From Cloeon dipterum (taxonomy: Eukaryota > Arthropoda > Insecta > Ephemeroptera > Baetidae), in NCBI RefSeq assembly GCF_949628265.1, contig NC_088786.1, positions 22,093,681 to 22,157,680 of the forward strand: a DNA stretch of 64,000 bases, read 5' to 3'. Every line of letters starts with the position of its first letter. The stretch's first letter is position 1. The notes beneath the pieces are model-generated. The model saw only the letters and a program-made list of their open reading frames with translations. It ran no database searches and was not told where the DNA came from. The translations under genes were made by a program, and so were the position numbers. Below are positions 42,501-57,600 of this stretch, piece after piece.

Positions 42501-45500
42501 CCCAAAACACATAAAAATAGACTTTTTATCTGCTCATAACGGCTACTTGATCAAAGATTTTAAAATTTTGGTCCAAAAATAAACTAAAAAGTTACACTGT
42601 TCGCCGGAAAAATGCAACTATAATTCAAAATTCAAATGAATTCACACCTTTCATTAAACACTATGTTGAGCGGTGGTATTTTTAAAATATTTCTTCGGAC
42701 AACACCACACAAAGGAATAAAATAGCCTCAAGACTTGTGTTGTTAATAGCACAACATGATGCTGCTTAATGCTTCTAATCATTAATCAATATTAATATCA
42801 ACTTTCGGTGCCATTCCGAAATATCATCCTGCTGACACATTTCAATTTTCCATTTCACCGAGCTATGATGGCGTGTCTGCCAACAAATAGCTAAAACATA
42901 GTCGTTAAATTTTGACAACCAGTTCGCCAGCAACGTCACGCGGGTTGCATACTCGCGGAATGGGCAGGCGCCATTACTTTCGCCAGTAAATTTCGCCGAT
43001 TATCCATCCAGCTCGCGTGGAGCGTGACATTTTACAAGACGCCATTGCAGGGCGCATGTTCAATAAAATTTAAAACAAGAGCCTTGATAACACTTAACCG
43101 TTCCGCCGGCAGACACAATAAATTTGCTGCGCTACGGCCTAAATAAAAAAGCACTGCTGGCACCGTGTGGAACTTTCGCTACCGCGACAGTAACTTTCGG
43201 CGCATTTTCATGCGAAAAACTCATTTCGCTCGTGCGTTAGTCAGGAAAGTGGCGGTTGTGAAAAAGTAGCTGAGGCGAAGGGCTGTGCACTCGCCGGCCG
43301 CAGAGATTGTTCGGCCAGCCACTGCAGAGTGCACTCACGAGGAAAGACGCTCGCTCGTCTTGCTAAATTTAGACCATGCACTCACGCGAACGACCTTTCG
43401 CGAGGCTTTACACAATTAAAGACGCTGCAAATTAGCGGCCCAGCAACTGGTGCAAACATGCATGTACGCACAGAGTATAAAAAGCGGCGGCTGTTAGCAC
43501 GCCCAGGGCTTCCTTTTCGTACACACCGTGTCGCCGCGAATCAAGTTCGCCTCCAGCGTCAAAACGTGACGTGTTTGTTTCAATCCCTTCAGCTTGTCTA
43601 GAAACGTTATTTTTATGACAAAACTACCCAAGATCCAAAGGAACCTTCAAAGTGGCTTATCGGAACGTATCATGGAAAAAATAAAAAACATGCAAGACAG
43701 CCAGAAAAAAAATTAAATCTATGACGGTGCGCGAGAAAAATTTTGGCAATTTTTAACATTTCTTTAAATGAAAAGCAAGAGGAGAAAATTAAATCGTTGC
43801 AAAAGTACTTGAAATTTTTAAATTGAGATTTTGAGACAATCGACTCTTTTTTCTGTGTGTCTAATCTGATTTGATGAACACAAACCACGCAATTATAAGA
43901 CTTTTGAGCCACATCTACATCGTCTAAAACCGTCGTAGATGTCCATGCGCATTTTAAATCCGCCCAAAAAATTCAAGTTGCTTTTGAGGTCTTAAAACAC
44001 AAATAAAGAACACGGAAATGGTCTACAATGTCAATTTAAATTCGATATTAAATCATATTAGCCTAGTGTTCAATGCCAAATCCACGAATATTAGGCTTCA
44101 ATTCAAAATTTAATTGTTCTGTGTGCTTTTCAGTTGGTTTTCTAATCCAGAACAGATGGTCAAGCCAAGTCTGATTCATCGAGAAACCAGCCTTAAATTC
44201 CGAACCCTAGGACATTATCTTTTTTCTAAAAATTTGCTTTTCAAGCATACTGAATTTATAGTGTCAGTTTCAATGAACTCTTGAGTTCAATCAAACCGTA
44301 AAAGCTTTCATTTATTTTTGTGAGGAAGGTTTCCAATGGCCGCTGACTCCCCTTGGCACGAAAGGATTAAGTGAGGCTATAAATCAGCCCTCGATGATGT
44401 ATGTGCAAATTGAGGGGCATTATTCAGCTTACTCTCATTCAATCTTCGCGCCGCACCTGCAGCAACAATTCGCAGTGCGGCGACAGCGGCTCGGCAAAAA
44501 GAAAGAAAGCCCCGAGCATCGTGAAAATGGCAATCTGAACAACTGCTGCACTTTCCTGTTGCCGCCGCTCGTGACAACACACGAACGGCGGCGCTGTGAG
44601 GGAGCGGCGGGGGGCGCGTGATAAATTATTCTCTCGCAAATGTCACCGCAAATGCGAGCGGCCTTGGCTCCCCGATAAACAAAAGGGATGAATGGGCTCG
44701 CGGGGGCGGAGCTCTCTGTTAAGCCTTTGTGGATGCTGCTTTTTGCCTTCGGTGCGTGCCCCAAAAGATGGTTTTTAACTGCACCCCTGGGTGTTAAATA
44801 TGCTCTAAATTTTACTTGCTTTGACATCCTCTAGAATGAATTAATGTAAGAAACGTAGAAAGAAAATAATTTAATCGCACAAAAGCCTTTGATAACTGTA
44901 AAGCACAGAGTTTTCTTTTAAATAGCATTCGTTTGCACTGTAAATATAATCGAAACGACTCAGTATTTTTGATAGCTTAAGAATAAATAAAATAATGGGA
45001 TAATAACATTTTCAAAACAGTAAAAAACATTGATTTACTCGCATTGTTGAGCGCATGCTTTGCGTGCACATTGCAATGTGTTAATTCGAACGATGTTTGA
45101 GGGTCGAGTGCGGGTTGATTTGCACCTAAATTTGGCTCTCTTGCATGGCTATGACGCTATTCTATTCGGATTTGGGAGACATTATTCCAGCAGTCGTCCG
45201 ACACGCTACTTGTTAGTTTGCACCTTTCCAACGTGCGTGAAATAATATCACGGGACGAATGTCTAGTGTTTCAATAAAAACCCTGGTGCGGTGGACACGA
45301 GCAGGTCCTTTTCTAGACTGGGCTCTGTCCAATGTGGTCCGTGCGCCTATGTTATTCGTTCGCAATATTATTGGGTTTTCGCGAGTTGTTCGCTATCAGA
45401 GAGTCGCCCATCTCGAAGAAAAAAATTGATTTTATCTCTTTGTCTCCCTCAATTAGCACGACGAATTTTCTGTTCCATTTAATAATTTTCCACTGCCAAA

Positions 45501-48500
45501 TCCCTCAATTTCACAGATTTTCTTGAATATTGCGGGAGCCAAGTATACACTCTTCTTTCTCACTGCCGTCTGCGAGCTCCATTTGGGACTGTTTCTGTTC
45601 AAATATGTATCACCAGACACAAGAAATGTGAAGACGACTTTTATTTTCCCCATGGGAATTGTTGGCGTGTCTTAGTAAGCTCAATACGTTATTGGCCGTG
45701 CTGGGCGGGCGGAGCGCCGCACACGAGCAGACGCTTCCTTATAAACAACGCTAGGCCAAATAGAACTAGACAGCCGAGTTCTGCGGGGCAATCAAAAGTG
45801 ACTCTCGCTTTTCAGCGAGCCGATTTTTCGTCGCGACACAAGCTGGGCGTTCGACGAGTAGTGTCGTCTGTATACGAGTTTGATGTGATATGTGATGCTG
45901 AAGATCAGGCGGTCGATCTTGTCCTTTAACAAAACGAATCGAGTCGTGTCGAAAATGTTCTTGTAAAATATCAACAGCGGCTGTCAAGAAATGGATTCAT
46001 CGGTGCGGGATGAGACCTGTTCACGCAAAAAATTTAAAATGGAAAGTTGCTTAGCAGTTTTCAAAATCATGTTAACCCATGTTAACTACTTTTGCATATA
46101 TAAATGAGGATGAAATATGATGGAACAGTTTGATGAAACCTCAATTCACAATTTGAAGCAGGAGAGATTAGAGAGGAGAACGAGAAAAGCCCGCAGCCTA
46201 TGGCTAAATTGAGGCACATTTCTTGGATAAGCCTTTGCTGTCCGCATAGCTTACAAGAGGGCGCGGATGATCAAATCTGCCTCTAATCACTTCTTTTTTT
46301 TATTCAGAAATTTCATTTAATCTCTTGATTTTTTAAGTTTGAATTTTCTGATCACTGCAGCTTTTGCTACCCTCAGAACCAAGATTACGTATCACTCGGT
46401 CAAGGAATGTAGCAAGTTTGCGGATGAAAAAGATTTCTTTTAGTTTCGCATGCGAGAATGGTCTTTGTGCACCTGTCCTGCTTTCATACATACTAAAAGT
46501 TGCTGTTTTGTACACTCTGCAAATTGCATGTTTACATAGCCAGAGGACATGGAGTTAAGCCTTTATATTTTATTCATTCCAAACTTGGCTTAGCACACAT
46601 ATGTCCGAGACCTGGAGAGTCTTGTTCTTGTTTTCTCAATTACTATAGAGGCCGCAGTGGATTTCGCTGCCGGGGTATGATGTGATAGGGCTCTGCTTTC
46701 CGCATCAAAAATACACTTTCTGCTCGTTGCTGCTGCAATTTTTTCCCTTTGCACTTATCACAGCTGGTGATTTATTTGAAGAAAGAGTCCGCTGGGCACG
46801 CGTTGTTGTTATTGCGATAAAAAGGGGCAGTAAACGTTCCATGCAACGTTTACCAAATGCGCCATCTGCAGTTATTTCTTACTCCGTGTGACGTGCATTA
46901 ATATGTTCGCTATGTTTTGTCCCGGAATATTTCCATGAAGAGAGCGTGATGAGATTGCACGAGCGCCCAACACAGCTTTATTTGAGCGCTAAGCATTTCC
47001 TCTTGAATTCCAGAATTATAATATTTATGATCAAGTGTTTTAGATGAAACCTCATCTTGATAAAAAATTCCTATCATAATTGTAAAGTCCCTCGCGGTTA
47101 ATCTGTTAAGAAACTTAAAGAGGAATTTGTATCCGAATAAATTATGGCATTAAATTTTTATGTCTCAAAATCTGTGGATTTGGTTATTTATTTGGGTCAA
47201 AAAGCACTTTACTTCAATGAATTCTTCAACTGCCTAACAACAAAATACCATAAATAGCAACAAAAGAAGTCGCAATTCGCATTAGTTATTTCCATTAAGA
47301 CGTCCCTCTCTTATTTAAATTAAGCGCGGGGTTAGCATTTCCGATTAAATGTACACTAAACATTGATCTACTTGAATATTCAAACCTATCCTGGTCGTGC
47401 AGGTGTGAAAGTGTTGGAGAATACTGAAATGTCAGAGGTCGCGGCAAGCGATTCTGGCTCCCTTTCCAGCCGCAACGCCCCCGCTTGCAGTGCAAAACTG
47501 GAGCGCCACTGCAATTTGCGCTTCTCCATTCATTATTGCTGTGGCCTGAGCTTAAAAACGATGCCAGAAGCACGCGGACAAGGACGTACATTTCCTTCTT
47601 CCACGCCACATTTTTAAGTTTTTCAATTATTGCGATTGATTAAGTCAAATACTTGGCAAATTCCCATGCCCAAGAGGGGAGAGCGGGGCACAAAGCAGTT
47701 GGTTCCGGGCGCTCTTTTACGTTTTTGTGAGAGGCTTGGGAGAGAACACAATTTTCATCGAAACGAGACTGCAGCCTCTTTTGCATACAAACAAGTGGTG
47801 TGCGCAGACGACAATTTTTCTCCACCATTATTTGGAGAGTGCGTGTAGACGGAGCTGGGGGAACAAGTTAGCAAGAAGGGAAACTGCGTTGCCCTAAATG
47901 GTGGAATATTAAATTGGGTTGCCTCTACGCTACAGGTACGCAAGCCGAAAGTTGGACTGGTTCAATCTCTGTGCCCCTTTCGAGCATTCATGAAATTCTA
48001 AACCATATTCAAATGCGGTTCATGCGTAATTTATTATTCTCTGCTCCAATTCCATGGATTTAGTTTTGTTTTATTCGAAATGAATTTAAAATTGCAACAT
48101 TAAAAGCTTTGTTCCAACATTTATATAAATATTAAACTGATAAGCATCATGTACCCGGCGTAAAAATTAAATATTTCAGATATTGATTTACAAATCTTGC
48201 TGCAAAGTGAGAATAAAGAGCACGAAATTTTTATTTTTATTGCTTTATATTTGTTTTTTTGGTGTGGAACGGCGCCATCGTAAAACTAAATGTGTAATTG
48301 GAGCATTTGAGAAGAGCCCAGCACTCGTATAATTAGCAAGGTCGCAAAATGCGGACCAGCCCTTTATGCCCAGCTGACCTATATTTAAGCGCTCTTAGCT
48401 AATTCGTCGAGATGAAAAATTAATTCGCGTGTAATATGCGCTCTAAATGTTTGAAGCAGCGCACGAATAGAGAACCCGCGGTGAAATGCACCAGCATTTT

Positions 48501-49346
48501 CACTATTTGTTCATGGCAGAATGGCTGTACTGCTGGAAAAGCGACCGATTGAGTTGTAATATCCTTTGTCGAGAGACCAGCACTACGCTCGCAGAGTTTT
48601 TGCTTCCGACACTGCAGCACTCGATATATTTTTCCGATTCCATGCTTCCTTCCTTTATTTTGCTCTGCTGGAGCAGCGGTCCATTCCGATAAGGCCGGCG
48701 TAATTGAGACTCGTAATTTCAGTCCGAATGTTGCAGCGAGAAAAAAATCTGCATTACAGCGAAAAAAAGCACAAAATAATGTGTGCAGTTCATCATGCTA
48801 ATGTGAACACGAAACAATTGAAATGTGCGAGTACGATTTTGTTTAACCACTTTACACAAGACTTGAAAGTTTTACTCATTCGTTGAGTGGTCAATATCAG
48901 CATATATTTAATTAAATCTTAATAAACAATGCCATTTGTTCCACATCAAAAGAAGCAATTTTGTTATATGAAAACACGAATTCTTAAACAAAAGCAAAAC
49001 ATGTATTCCCTTTCGTACAAAGAGAATAGAGCAATAAAAACATTCATTCATTCTGACAGATATGCGGCAATGTGCCTGCTCAAAGCACGGTCTAGCTAGA
49101 TCATCAAAAAGCAGCGCGCGGAAAGAATTCGCAGGCAGCAATTTTTCAATAACGAGCGCTCAGAAAAGGGCGAAAGAAAAAATAAGAGGAGACCGCCTGT
49201 CGGAGCCGGAGAAGCATTATTAATATCACGCAGCCGATCTGGGCTGCCATTTACCCATTTACGAGGTAATTCGCTCCTTTTTATGCATTGTGTGCCAGAC
49301 CTGCTTGTTATTGAGGCTAAGTCACTGCGCGTGGAAAAGCAGGTGT

Positions 49347-49410
<64 letters not shown>

Positions 49411-51487
49411 TCGCGTCGCCTTCAAGCAGCCCACACAGCACGCACCTCGGAAAAGTTATAATCAGAAAAAAGGCAACTTTTTGATTGATGCACCGTCGAA
49501 TCTAATTGGAGGGCGACACGCAACTAGCAGTCTATAAATACGTCCTCGAAAATGTCAACGCTCTGAAAACGGATTAATTGCCGTTGATGTTATGGCATGT
49601 ATAATACTGTCAATATTGGACTTACAATACCCTGCATCCTAAGTTGCGTAAGTGAATGAGTTTGCAAGCATTGATTCTCGGAATGTTCACTATCAACTTG
49701 CGCCGTACTTGAGTTTCATAATTAAAGCAAACAAATGACGCCATCGGTAATGATGAAATTTTATCCGTTTTCTTTCGAGGAATAACAACGTTTTATTGCA
49801 CCTAGAAACAAAATCCTTTGCATATTTAAAAGGATATAATTATAATTGTAACTTAATAGCCCACATAATTTTGCATTGAGTTATTGAAAAGTCTGAAATA
49901 AAGTTTATCTTTTAATCCTCTTTATGCGCGTTTTAAACTCATTTATGCTAACTGTTGTGACCATTAAACATCCCAAAGGTGAAATAATTGTAACACAACA
50001 TTTTCCTTTCCAGCAGAACACCGTTTCATTACTAATTAGACCTTTCATTTTGCTTGCAGTTTCAACAGACATTGAAAACGTTTTTGACCGATCGTGTCTG
50101 GGATTTTCATTTCTACGTGACTAAAGACTGGCCGCAGGACCCGGTGGTTCTTCATTTCCCTGGAATCACCCACCCGGTGAGTAAAACAAAAGACCCGCAA
50201 TTGGTGCGTGCAAACGATCGCGACAATTAACACCGAACACAAACACGCGCGCGATCTGGCGCGAGCGGGGCGGGAAATTCCATTCTCCATCATCGCGTTC
50301 TGGAAGTTAATTAAGATGTCGCCGCACGATAAGCAATTATGAGCCATACACCGGAGCTCTCATTGGAAACTAATGAAACAAAGTACGCCCCATTTCGCCC
50401 GCCTGGGTGGGGTCGTGCCCAAATTTAGCATCAAGCCCCGCACGTGCTATTTTCTCAAATCATTTTCGCAGGCCGGTGTCGATAACGAATATTTATAGCC
50501 CATTTTTAGGTCATCCAGCTTCAGATTAATCTCGCTGAGAGCGATACCTTTACTCGATGGGCAAGATCAGTTTTCTTAGTGGGGTGGAAATTCGGTACCA
50601 TCCCCTTAAAACAAAATTATCTGGTTCGAATCAGTTTTTCCTTGTTATTTACCCAGAAGCTGGTGGGACTGAAATAATCTTTTTCATGTGAAGTTAGACA
50701 GTGCTTGACGGGAGCCTATGTTTATCCGAGTTTTATTTTTCAATATTTTCTGCTTCCTTCCCGGCGGCTGACTGAGGCTGGCGGAATATTTTAACATCAA
50801 ACTTCTTAATGAGCCATACGCAAACTTTGAGGAAATTTCGATTCACAAAGGTTGATTAATAATTTGGTATTAGAAAGTTTCCTCCCCTGCCAAAAAGAGG
50901 CACCGGCGAATTTCGCCAAGTATTTATCCTGGCACATCAGGCGGCGGCGGCAGCGCCTTTTGTAACTGTGTCAGTGCCTGCTGCTGGAATTATGCTCCAG
51001 CAGGCGCTGAATGAACACGGTGATGTGTAGTACGAGAGAAAGGGTGCCCACTCACTTGGGGGGAACCACACCCTTGTGTTGAATGGGGCGCGTGGAACTC
51101 TATTAAATCAGCCTCAAATTCACGCCAACCATTCCTTGCTCGATCGGTCGCCCCTTGCAAGTGTAGTCTATCGTGCATGTAATCGCCGATTTGTACAACT
51201 CAATTAGGTCGTGGCTTTTGAATCAATTTGAGTGTTAGAATTTAATTACAAGTTGACTCAGATTGAGGCTGTTTGGTAATTGCTCCTGATTGTGAGTGCC
51301 TCAGAAACTAATTCATAATTATTCGAAATAATTTATATTTTTGTGACTAATTTCAATTTTTCATCGCAACTTTTAATTTTGCTGCAGCCGTCTCCGCCAT
51401 GGAGTAGAGAAATTTGCAATTAATTGCTATCCTCCACCCGAGGCGCATTGCAAAAAGGCGGTTTGTTTTGGCGGCGAGGCGGCTGTC

Positions 51488-51540
<53 letters not shown>

Positions 51541-51556
51541 ACCCACCAGCCAGCGG

Positions 51557-51601
<45 letters not shown>

Positions 51602-54600
51602 ATCCTCAGCCGGTTACATATCGAGCGAAAATGAGACGGCCCGCCACCGTGGCACTAGCGGGGGTGAATTTTCGGGGGATTGAGGGGGGACGAGCCAGAC
51701 GACCACGTGACTGCTCGCTGCAGCGGCACTGGCAAGTACGTACGCAACATCCGTTCCCAGCTATCGATCGGCCGCCGACGGCCTGTGCACGGGGGCGCTC
51801 CGTGGCCCGCCCGCCCTCTCTTCCGCCCTCCGACCGGCGTGTATGCAGCCGGCCCGCGCGCCGATCGATGCAATTTTGCAGCCGTCAGCCCGCCCCGTTT
51901 GAATTTGTGCGCCGCGCCCTCAAATGGGGTGCGCGGCACCGGACCTACCTGTGCCGGCTGTTTGCCCACCCGCTGATCCGAGTCGCTGCCGGCCAGGTGC
52001 CGCTCGATGCACTCGGAAAATGCAGCTCACTTTCCAACGATTTGCTTTGCTGGAATAAGCGCACAACTTGAGCTGTCACTAGAACCATGATGTATGAAAC
52101 AGTCAATTGAAACAGTATTATGTTTCAAAGATGAGCTTTTTTAAAGAAAGTATAGAAGAACAAACGGATAAACAAAAAGACAAGTGTATTTTCGCATTGA
52201 GAAGTATGAGGGTAATCCATCAAAAAGAAACTCTCGCACCAGATCAAATGAGTGGTTTTCAAATCGCACAGCATGCAAAAGAAAACAACCACTCTTTTGA
52301 CTGGGAAATGGCTCGATGTTTAAAATACTTTGAAATATCCAAAATAGACTTACAATTGAAATGATAGGTTCTTTAGCCATCCACTGCATTGGAAATCATT
52401 AGCCGTCCCAGTGTCCAGATCCAGTCCAGATCACCATGTTATTTGAAAGGCCTTTTTTAAATGTTAAGAAAGAGTAAATTGCTAAAATGGTCATTTTGCT
52501 ATCACAAAGCGAGTTTTTGCCATGAATTTCTGTTAATTTTTCCCATGTATTTATTCTTTTAAAAAATATTTAAATTTTCCCTTTGAAAATTTATTTTTGG
52601 ATTCTGTGTTATTTTCCATGTTTGGATTTTTTACTATTGCTTGAAATAGGCTGCAGTTCACATCCGAAACAAGTAGGCAAAAAATAAATTGATTATTTTC
52701 AACGAGGAAAGTCCGGTTTTTTAATGTTCAAGTTGGCTTGTCAGAATTTTGTATAATTTGCTGCCCTTATGACCCTCGATATGCTGCTATGAGTTGAATC
52801 GATTTTTAGCAGGACACTATTTGATAATATTTTTTTAATAATAATTAGGATTCTAAGTTTGAGCAACAATATTTTATATCATTTTTTCTATTTGTTTTTA
52901 CGACACTCAAAAACGAAGCTGTTTCAGGCTACGTGCTTTTTCACATTGTAAAGCCGTTATTGACTCAACCTTTTGTTTTTCATACATGAAAATAGCAACC
53001 AGAATGCGGAGCGTTTTAAAAAGCAACTATTATATTAATTATAACGAGAGTGCAGAGGAGGAACTACTTGAGCTTTGAGCTCTGCTAAAAATTTGAATAA
53101 ATCTGTTATTTCATATTTCTGTGTTCAAAGAACATGTTGAGAGGTGACACCTTTCAAAATAATGAAGGGGATCGCAAGGCAAAAACAGAAAAAGCACTAA
53201 TCTGCGCTGAAAAAACAAAATATTAAGAATATAGACACTCTTTGTCTCTTGAAAAATATTTTTCCCGTCGATTTTCCGAGCAAGGCGTTGTGGCTCGTTC
53301 GTGAATTGTAGAGAAGACATTTTAGCCCTTTTAGTAAAGAGAAAAAAGACTTTCAAGAAAATTTTCATCTTTTATCCTGATGTGACCCGCACATTGCGGG
53401 CTGAATGAGGATGCGGAGTGGCGACTTTGAGATGAAAAGAACATGGTGGGAAAAGTGAAGCCGTGCGTGAACTATCGTGTTTGCAACGCACCACACATAT
53501 AATTCAAATATTCTTGAGACTTGTCAGAGAGTTTCGTCAGTTTGATATTTTTATTTAGATTTTAAAAGAATGGTAAATTTTGACGATAGTGGGAAAACTC
53601 TTTTTTAAATTAAAATCAATGAATTAATGATGACCTAAAAAAGAGTAAAAATAATTAAGAGTTTTGCACTGTGCTGCAAAACGCTGTTAACATTTTGGGA
53701 AGGTTAAAAATATTCATCGAGTTTCTCCCCATTACGCCTTACAATTAGTATTATTGTGGAATTTTGTTTAAAAAAATATGTTTAACGAGCCTATTAATTA
53801 TTAATCAGGTTGAATATTTAATTACCTCTGCACTCGAATCAGGTAAATCACGTGAGGGTAAAATCGTTAAAACAAAAATATTTACCATGGCCACCGTAAT
53901 TGCGAACAAACGATGATTATGAAAGCGGTCATCTGTAACGTCGTCACTGTTCAGGGTGGCAAAGATTAGAATTTATACCCGTGATTGTTTATACCTGCAT
54001 GTTTGATTTTTATTATTGCTCTCTATGTTTATTATTGAATATTGGCACGGCAAGAGACCAACAACATTCGGTGCATCAGAAGTGTCATACCCTGATCTTA
54101 AACCTATGCTTTAACATTCATAGTGTTTCTATGTTCAGTGCTTCAACACTGACGGGGTGACCAATTCATGAAATTCAACCCGTAGTCTGATTTTCAGATT
54201 CTTTTTTAACAAAGAAATTATTTATTAGCGTTGGCCTTTAAGGGGAAACTTCTAAATCATAATTAGGTTTTATAATGAATGAGTATATTACTCTCTAGAT
54301 GCTATGAAATATGTGATATAAATTGGCCATCGTTTTACTCTCTTCTCGTTGAAATCGATACAGAGATTGCCTGGAAAATGACTAAAGAAAAAGACACGGA
54401 TTTAAAAATGGTAATAACCTGACAGAAACCCCGCGTACTCGCTAAGTGCACAAAAGAGGTAAGTCGAGGAGGCTCTTGCGAAGCGAAAGGCGCTTAGCTA
54501 GAACGCATGAGGGAAATTTGCTCATTATACAGAGATGATCCACTGCCTTTCTTTGCTGTTCAAAGAGACGCTATGTAGGAAGACGCCAGCCTCTCGTTAT

Positions 54601-57600
54601 CGAGTGATTTTTGCTCACACTCGGGTGGCGCATCATCGTTTTGAGTGGTGCACCCAGCACTGCGAGTGATGACCGTTGTCGCGTCTCTTCAGTAGAGTGT
54701 GCCGGCCCGAATCGAAATTAGGTCAACTTTGACGCAACACGGGCACAATGGGTACGTCAGCTGGAATGTAACCCGCAAGATTTGAAGTTCACGCTTATTT
54801 ATAGCCGTGGCAGCGAGCGTGCGTCTCACGGAAATAGACAAACAAGCCATTGCGGCTGGCTTGTGCCGAGAGATGCAAACATTAAATACACTCTCGTGTG
54901 TGGCAGAGTGGAGCTTCAGCTTGGGCCGCAAAGAGAGGTTCTCAACCTCAAGTCTGGCCGCGCAGACAAATTTGAGCACGCCCGATTTGGACCGCTGAAA
55001 GGGATCGTTCAATACGCAACTGGGGCGAGGTGGACTCACGGAAGATGGGCTTGATATAAATGCTTTAATTAAATTAGAGGCTGATATTTATTTCTGGTAT
55101 GCTCCTCAGCATTTTCTCTCTTTGGTATTTTGTAATTAAGAATTTTTAAAAAGTAGCGAGAGCTCTTGGTATCTGAATTAAATTTAAACATTTTAGTGAA
55201 GTTTATGCTTCCTTTACTTGAAAAGAAAATCACATATTTATGACAGGAAAAAGTTACCACCAAGATTTTATTTCGTTAAAAAATCCCAACTTGTATGAAA
55301 AATTGAAAATATCTTTTAAAAACTTGAAAAGGCTTCATTCCTTTCATGGAGCCACAATCAAATTGATTAGCTTTATTTTCCACAGCCAAAAGTGCCTATA
55401 ATCAACTGGTACTGAGGGCTGGATACATTTTAGTTGTTCTCTGCAGCCACAAAAACGCACTCTCCCCGTTGTGGAGCGAGCCATCGCGGAAATTAATTTC
55501 CAACGAGTTGTCGGCATCCAGAGGATTTATCTCGTGCTCTCCAACACACATGTAGAAAGGCAGTGAAATGGAAAGGGCTGTGTGTGTGAAGCACAATTCC
55601 GGCAGCAGACAATTCCGAGATCATGCACAGCTGCCGGCAAGCCGGCCTCTGCGGCAAAGTCGCAAACGCGTGCCAATTTCAGCATGCAAAGTCTCCTGCC
55701 CTCTTACTTACAAACACCACGTCGTCGTCGAGGGTAACTTTACGAACGGGCGTGTGCGAGAGTGCAGAACACAAGGCCTTGAGCGAGCGAGCGACACGAC
55801 TCTCTGTGGGTAGCAAGCACGCTGACCCATTTAGCAGCGGCGGGAGAGGGTTATTAGATTTGCGCGGTGCGAGAGCAGGCAAATTAGTTGGCGAAACAGG
55901 TGTGTCATTAGGCACGCTCGGAATTTACGTGTTTATTTTTAATGACGAGTCTGCTGCGAGAGATGAAACGCTTAATTCTTGCTGCTAATCTTTCTTGGTT
56001 TTAATTGGTAATTCGACGGCGCTTTTGAAAAAGCGGTGTTTCTTTGGTTTGTTTTAATATGGAAAAGTAAAATTAGATTTTATTAGTAGGTTTTAAATAC
56101 CGTTATTATAAAGGTGTGGGGATGAATGGGAAATCCCTTAAATCGTAGATTTCCCAGATTTATTTGTTGTCTCGTGATTTAGAATGTAAAATATACAAAG
56201 GACTAAATTATTCATGTCAAAATATATTTGGAATAGATTGCGGCATATTTCTAGCCATTTGAAATAATGCATCACACATAATTACACATTAAAATAAACC
56301 AACAATTAGATATAGTCAAGAACATATAGTTAACAGCAAGCATAAATGATTAAATTTAAAGTACTAAAACAAGCTTGCCCTGATATACGGGTCAGGGTGA
56401 ACACTAAAGAGAATATTTTGATTACTATAAATCTCTTGTGTGTGTGAGAGGCACCAAAACATCCCTGGCCTTGCGAGCGCTTACGTGAGTGTTAGGGGCG
56501 CTCGGTTGATTGTATGAGAATGAGCGTGTTATCATGTACATAACCCGCCGTGCGCATGGGTCATGGGTGCACAGGTGAAAGGTTTACGCCATCGTGTGAC
56601 ATGCATTACAAATATAGTAAATCAGTAGTACGAAATTTTTTAACAGAGAAATTAAGTTTAAGATTTAAAAAAAAGGAATTGCAAACAGCTCTGCTCTGCT
56701 CGGAAATTATTTGAGGATGAGCGTCTTTGAGTGAACTTTCGAAAGGAAATATTTTCTAGTCCGTTATTGCACCGGACTGCCACTGTTTCGATCCATCAGA
56801 CCTCATCGCAAGTTCGGGAAATAAATTTTAAATCGCCACGCAGTGTAAGCTGCAGGAAAACTAAAAAACGGTTGGCTGCACTCATTGCTCGAAATGAGCA
56901 CGACCAAAGAGAGAAGCAATAATATGATGAAATCTATTGGAACCCTGCAACAAAACCGCTTGTTACAAAATTTACAAGCCAAAATAAATTTCTTGTCTAT
57001 ACTGTGAGCAGAGATTAATATCATAAGCAGCTTTTAAACAAAATTGTGGTATGAATAATCACCTAATTTTCAAATTCCATGCACGAAGCGCTGCCACCCG
57101 TTGAGCGTAAATCTTGGGAGCGCAAATATAATTCCGCTTTAGTGGGAATTGCCAAGATTCTCGTAAGAATGAGCTCAACAGCCGAGTACATAAAGAGCTG
57201 CGTTGCCATAAATATCACAATTGTCACGCCTTGTGCGACATCCCGATAAGGAGCGCACGCACAGAGGGCTGTTTTCAAAAGCCATACTTTCCCATTTGAG
57301 AGCCACTTAAGTTCTATATCCCTATGGAAGAGACTTACTCCACGTCCGTTTCTGGGTGAAAATAATGTACGATCGAGACGGTGAGAGCGGTTCGTGCGAG
57401 CTAATTGATTCGATAGCTGCGTTGGGGTCGATTTTCCGGTCGCGAGAGGAGAATTGATGCGTCTAGACCGGTAACTGATTTCGCGTTCCTGTTGCAGCCA
57501 AATGGTTTGCTGTACGAGAGCTTCAGCGTTTTCTGTCCGAACGACCGGCTGGACGCGCTGCAGCTGCTGCAGACCGAAGATATGCTCATTGACTGGACGC

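Larger units (their letters stand above)
39613..50059 (+). other. GNAT intron 1 (10.4 kb)
   Basis: The intron contains GC-richer islands near 40250-40620, 41150-41800, 42900-43600 and 44430-44760, a TATA box at 43476, one copy of a dispersed repeat (45048-45240), a further TATAAA at 45740, and the (AG)27 tract near its 3' end. No exon of a recognised gene was found. Confidence 0.6.
50177..57497 (+). other. GNAT intron 2 (7.3 kb)
   Basis: The intron holds a compound microsatellite (51489-51595) followed by a CpG-rich island (about 51640-52030), and GC-richer patches near 54700-55050 and 55480-55970. No recognised exon is present. Confidence 0.6.

Noticed and set aside
51424..52071. 215-codon open frame on the plus strand
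   Set aside because: It is carried by the TC/TG microsatellite and the CpG island; the translation is low-complexity and Arg/Pro-rich.
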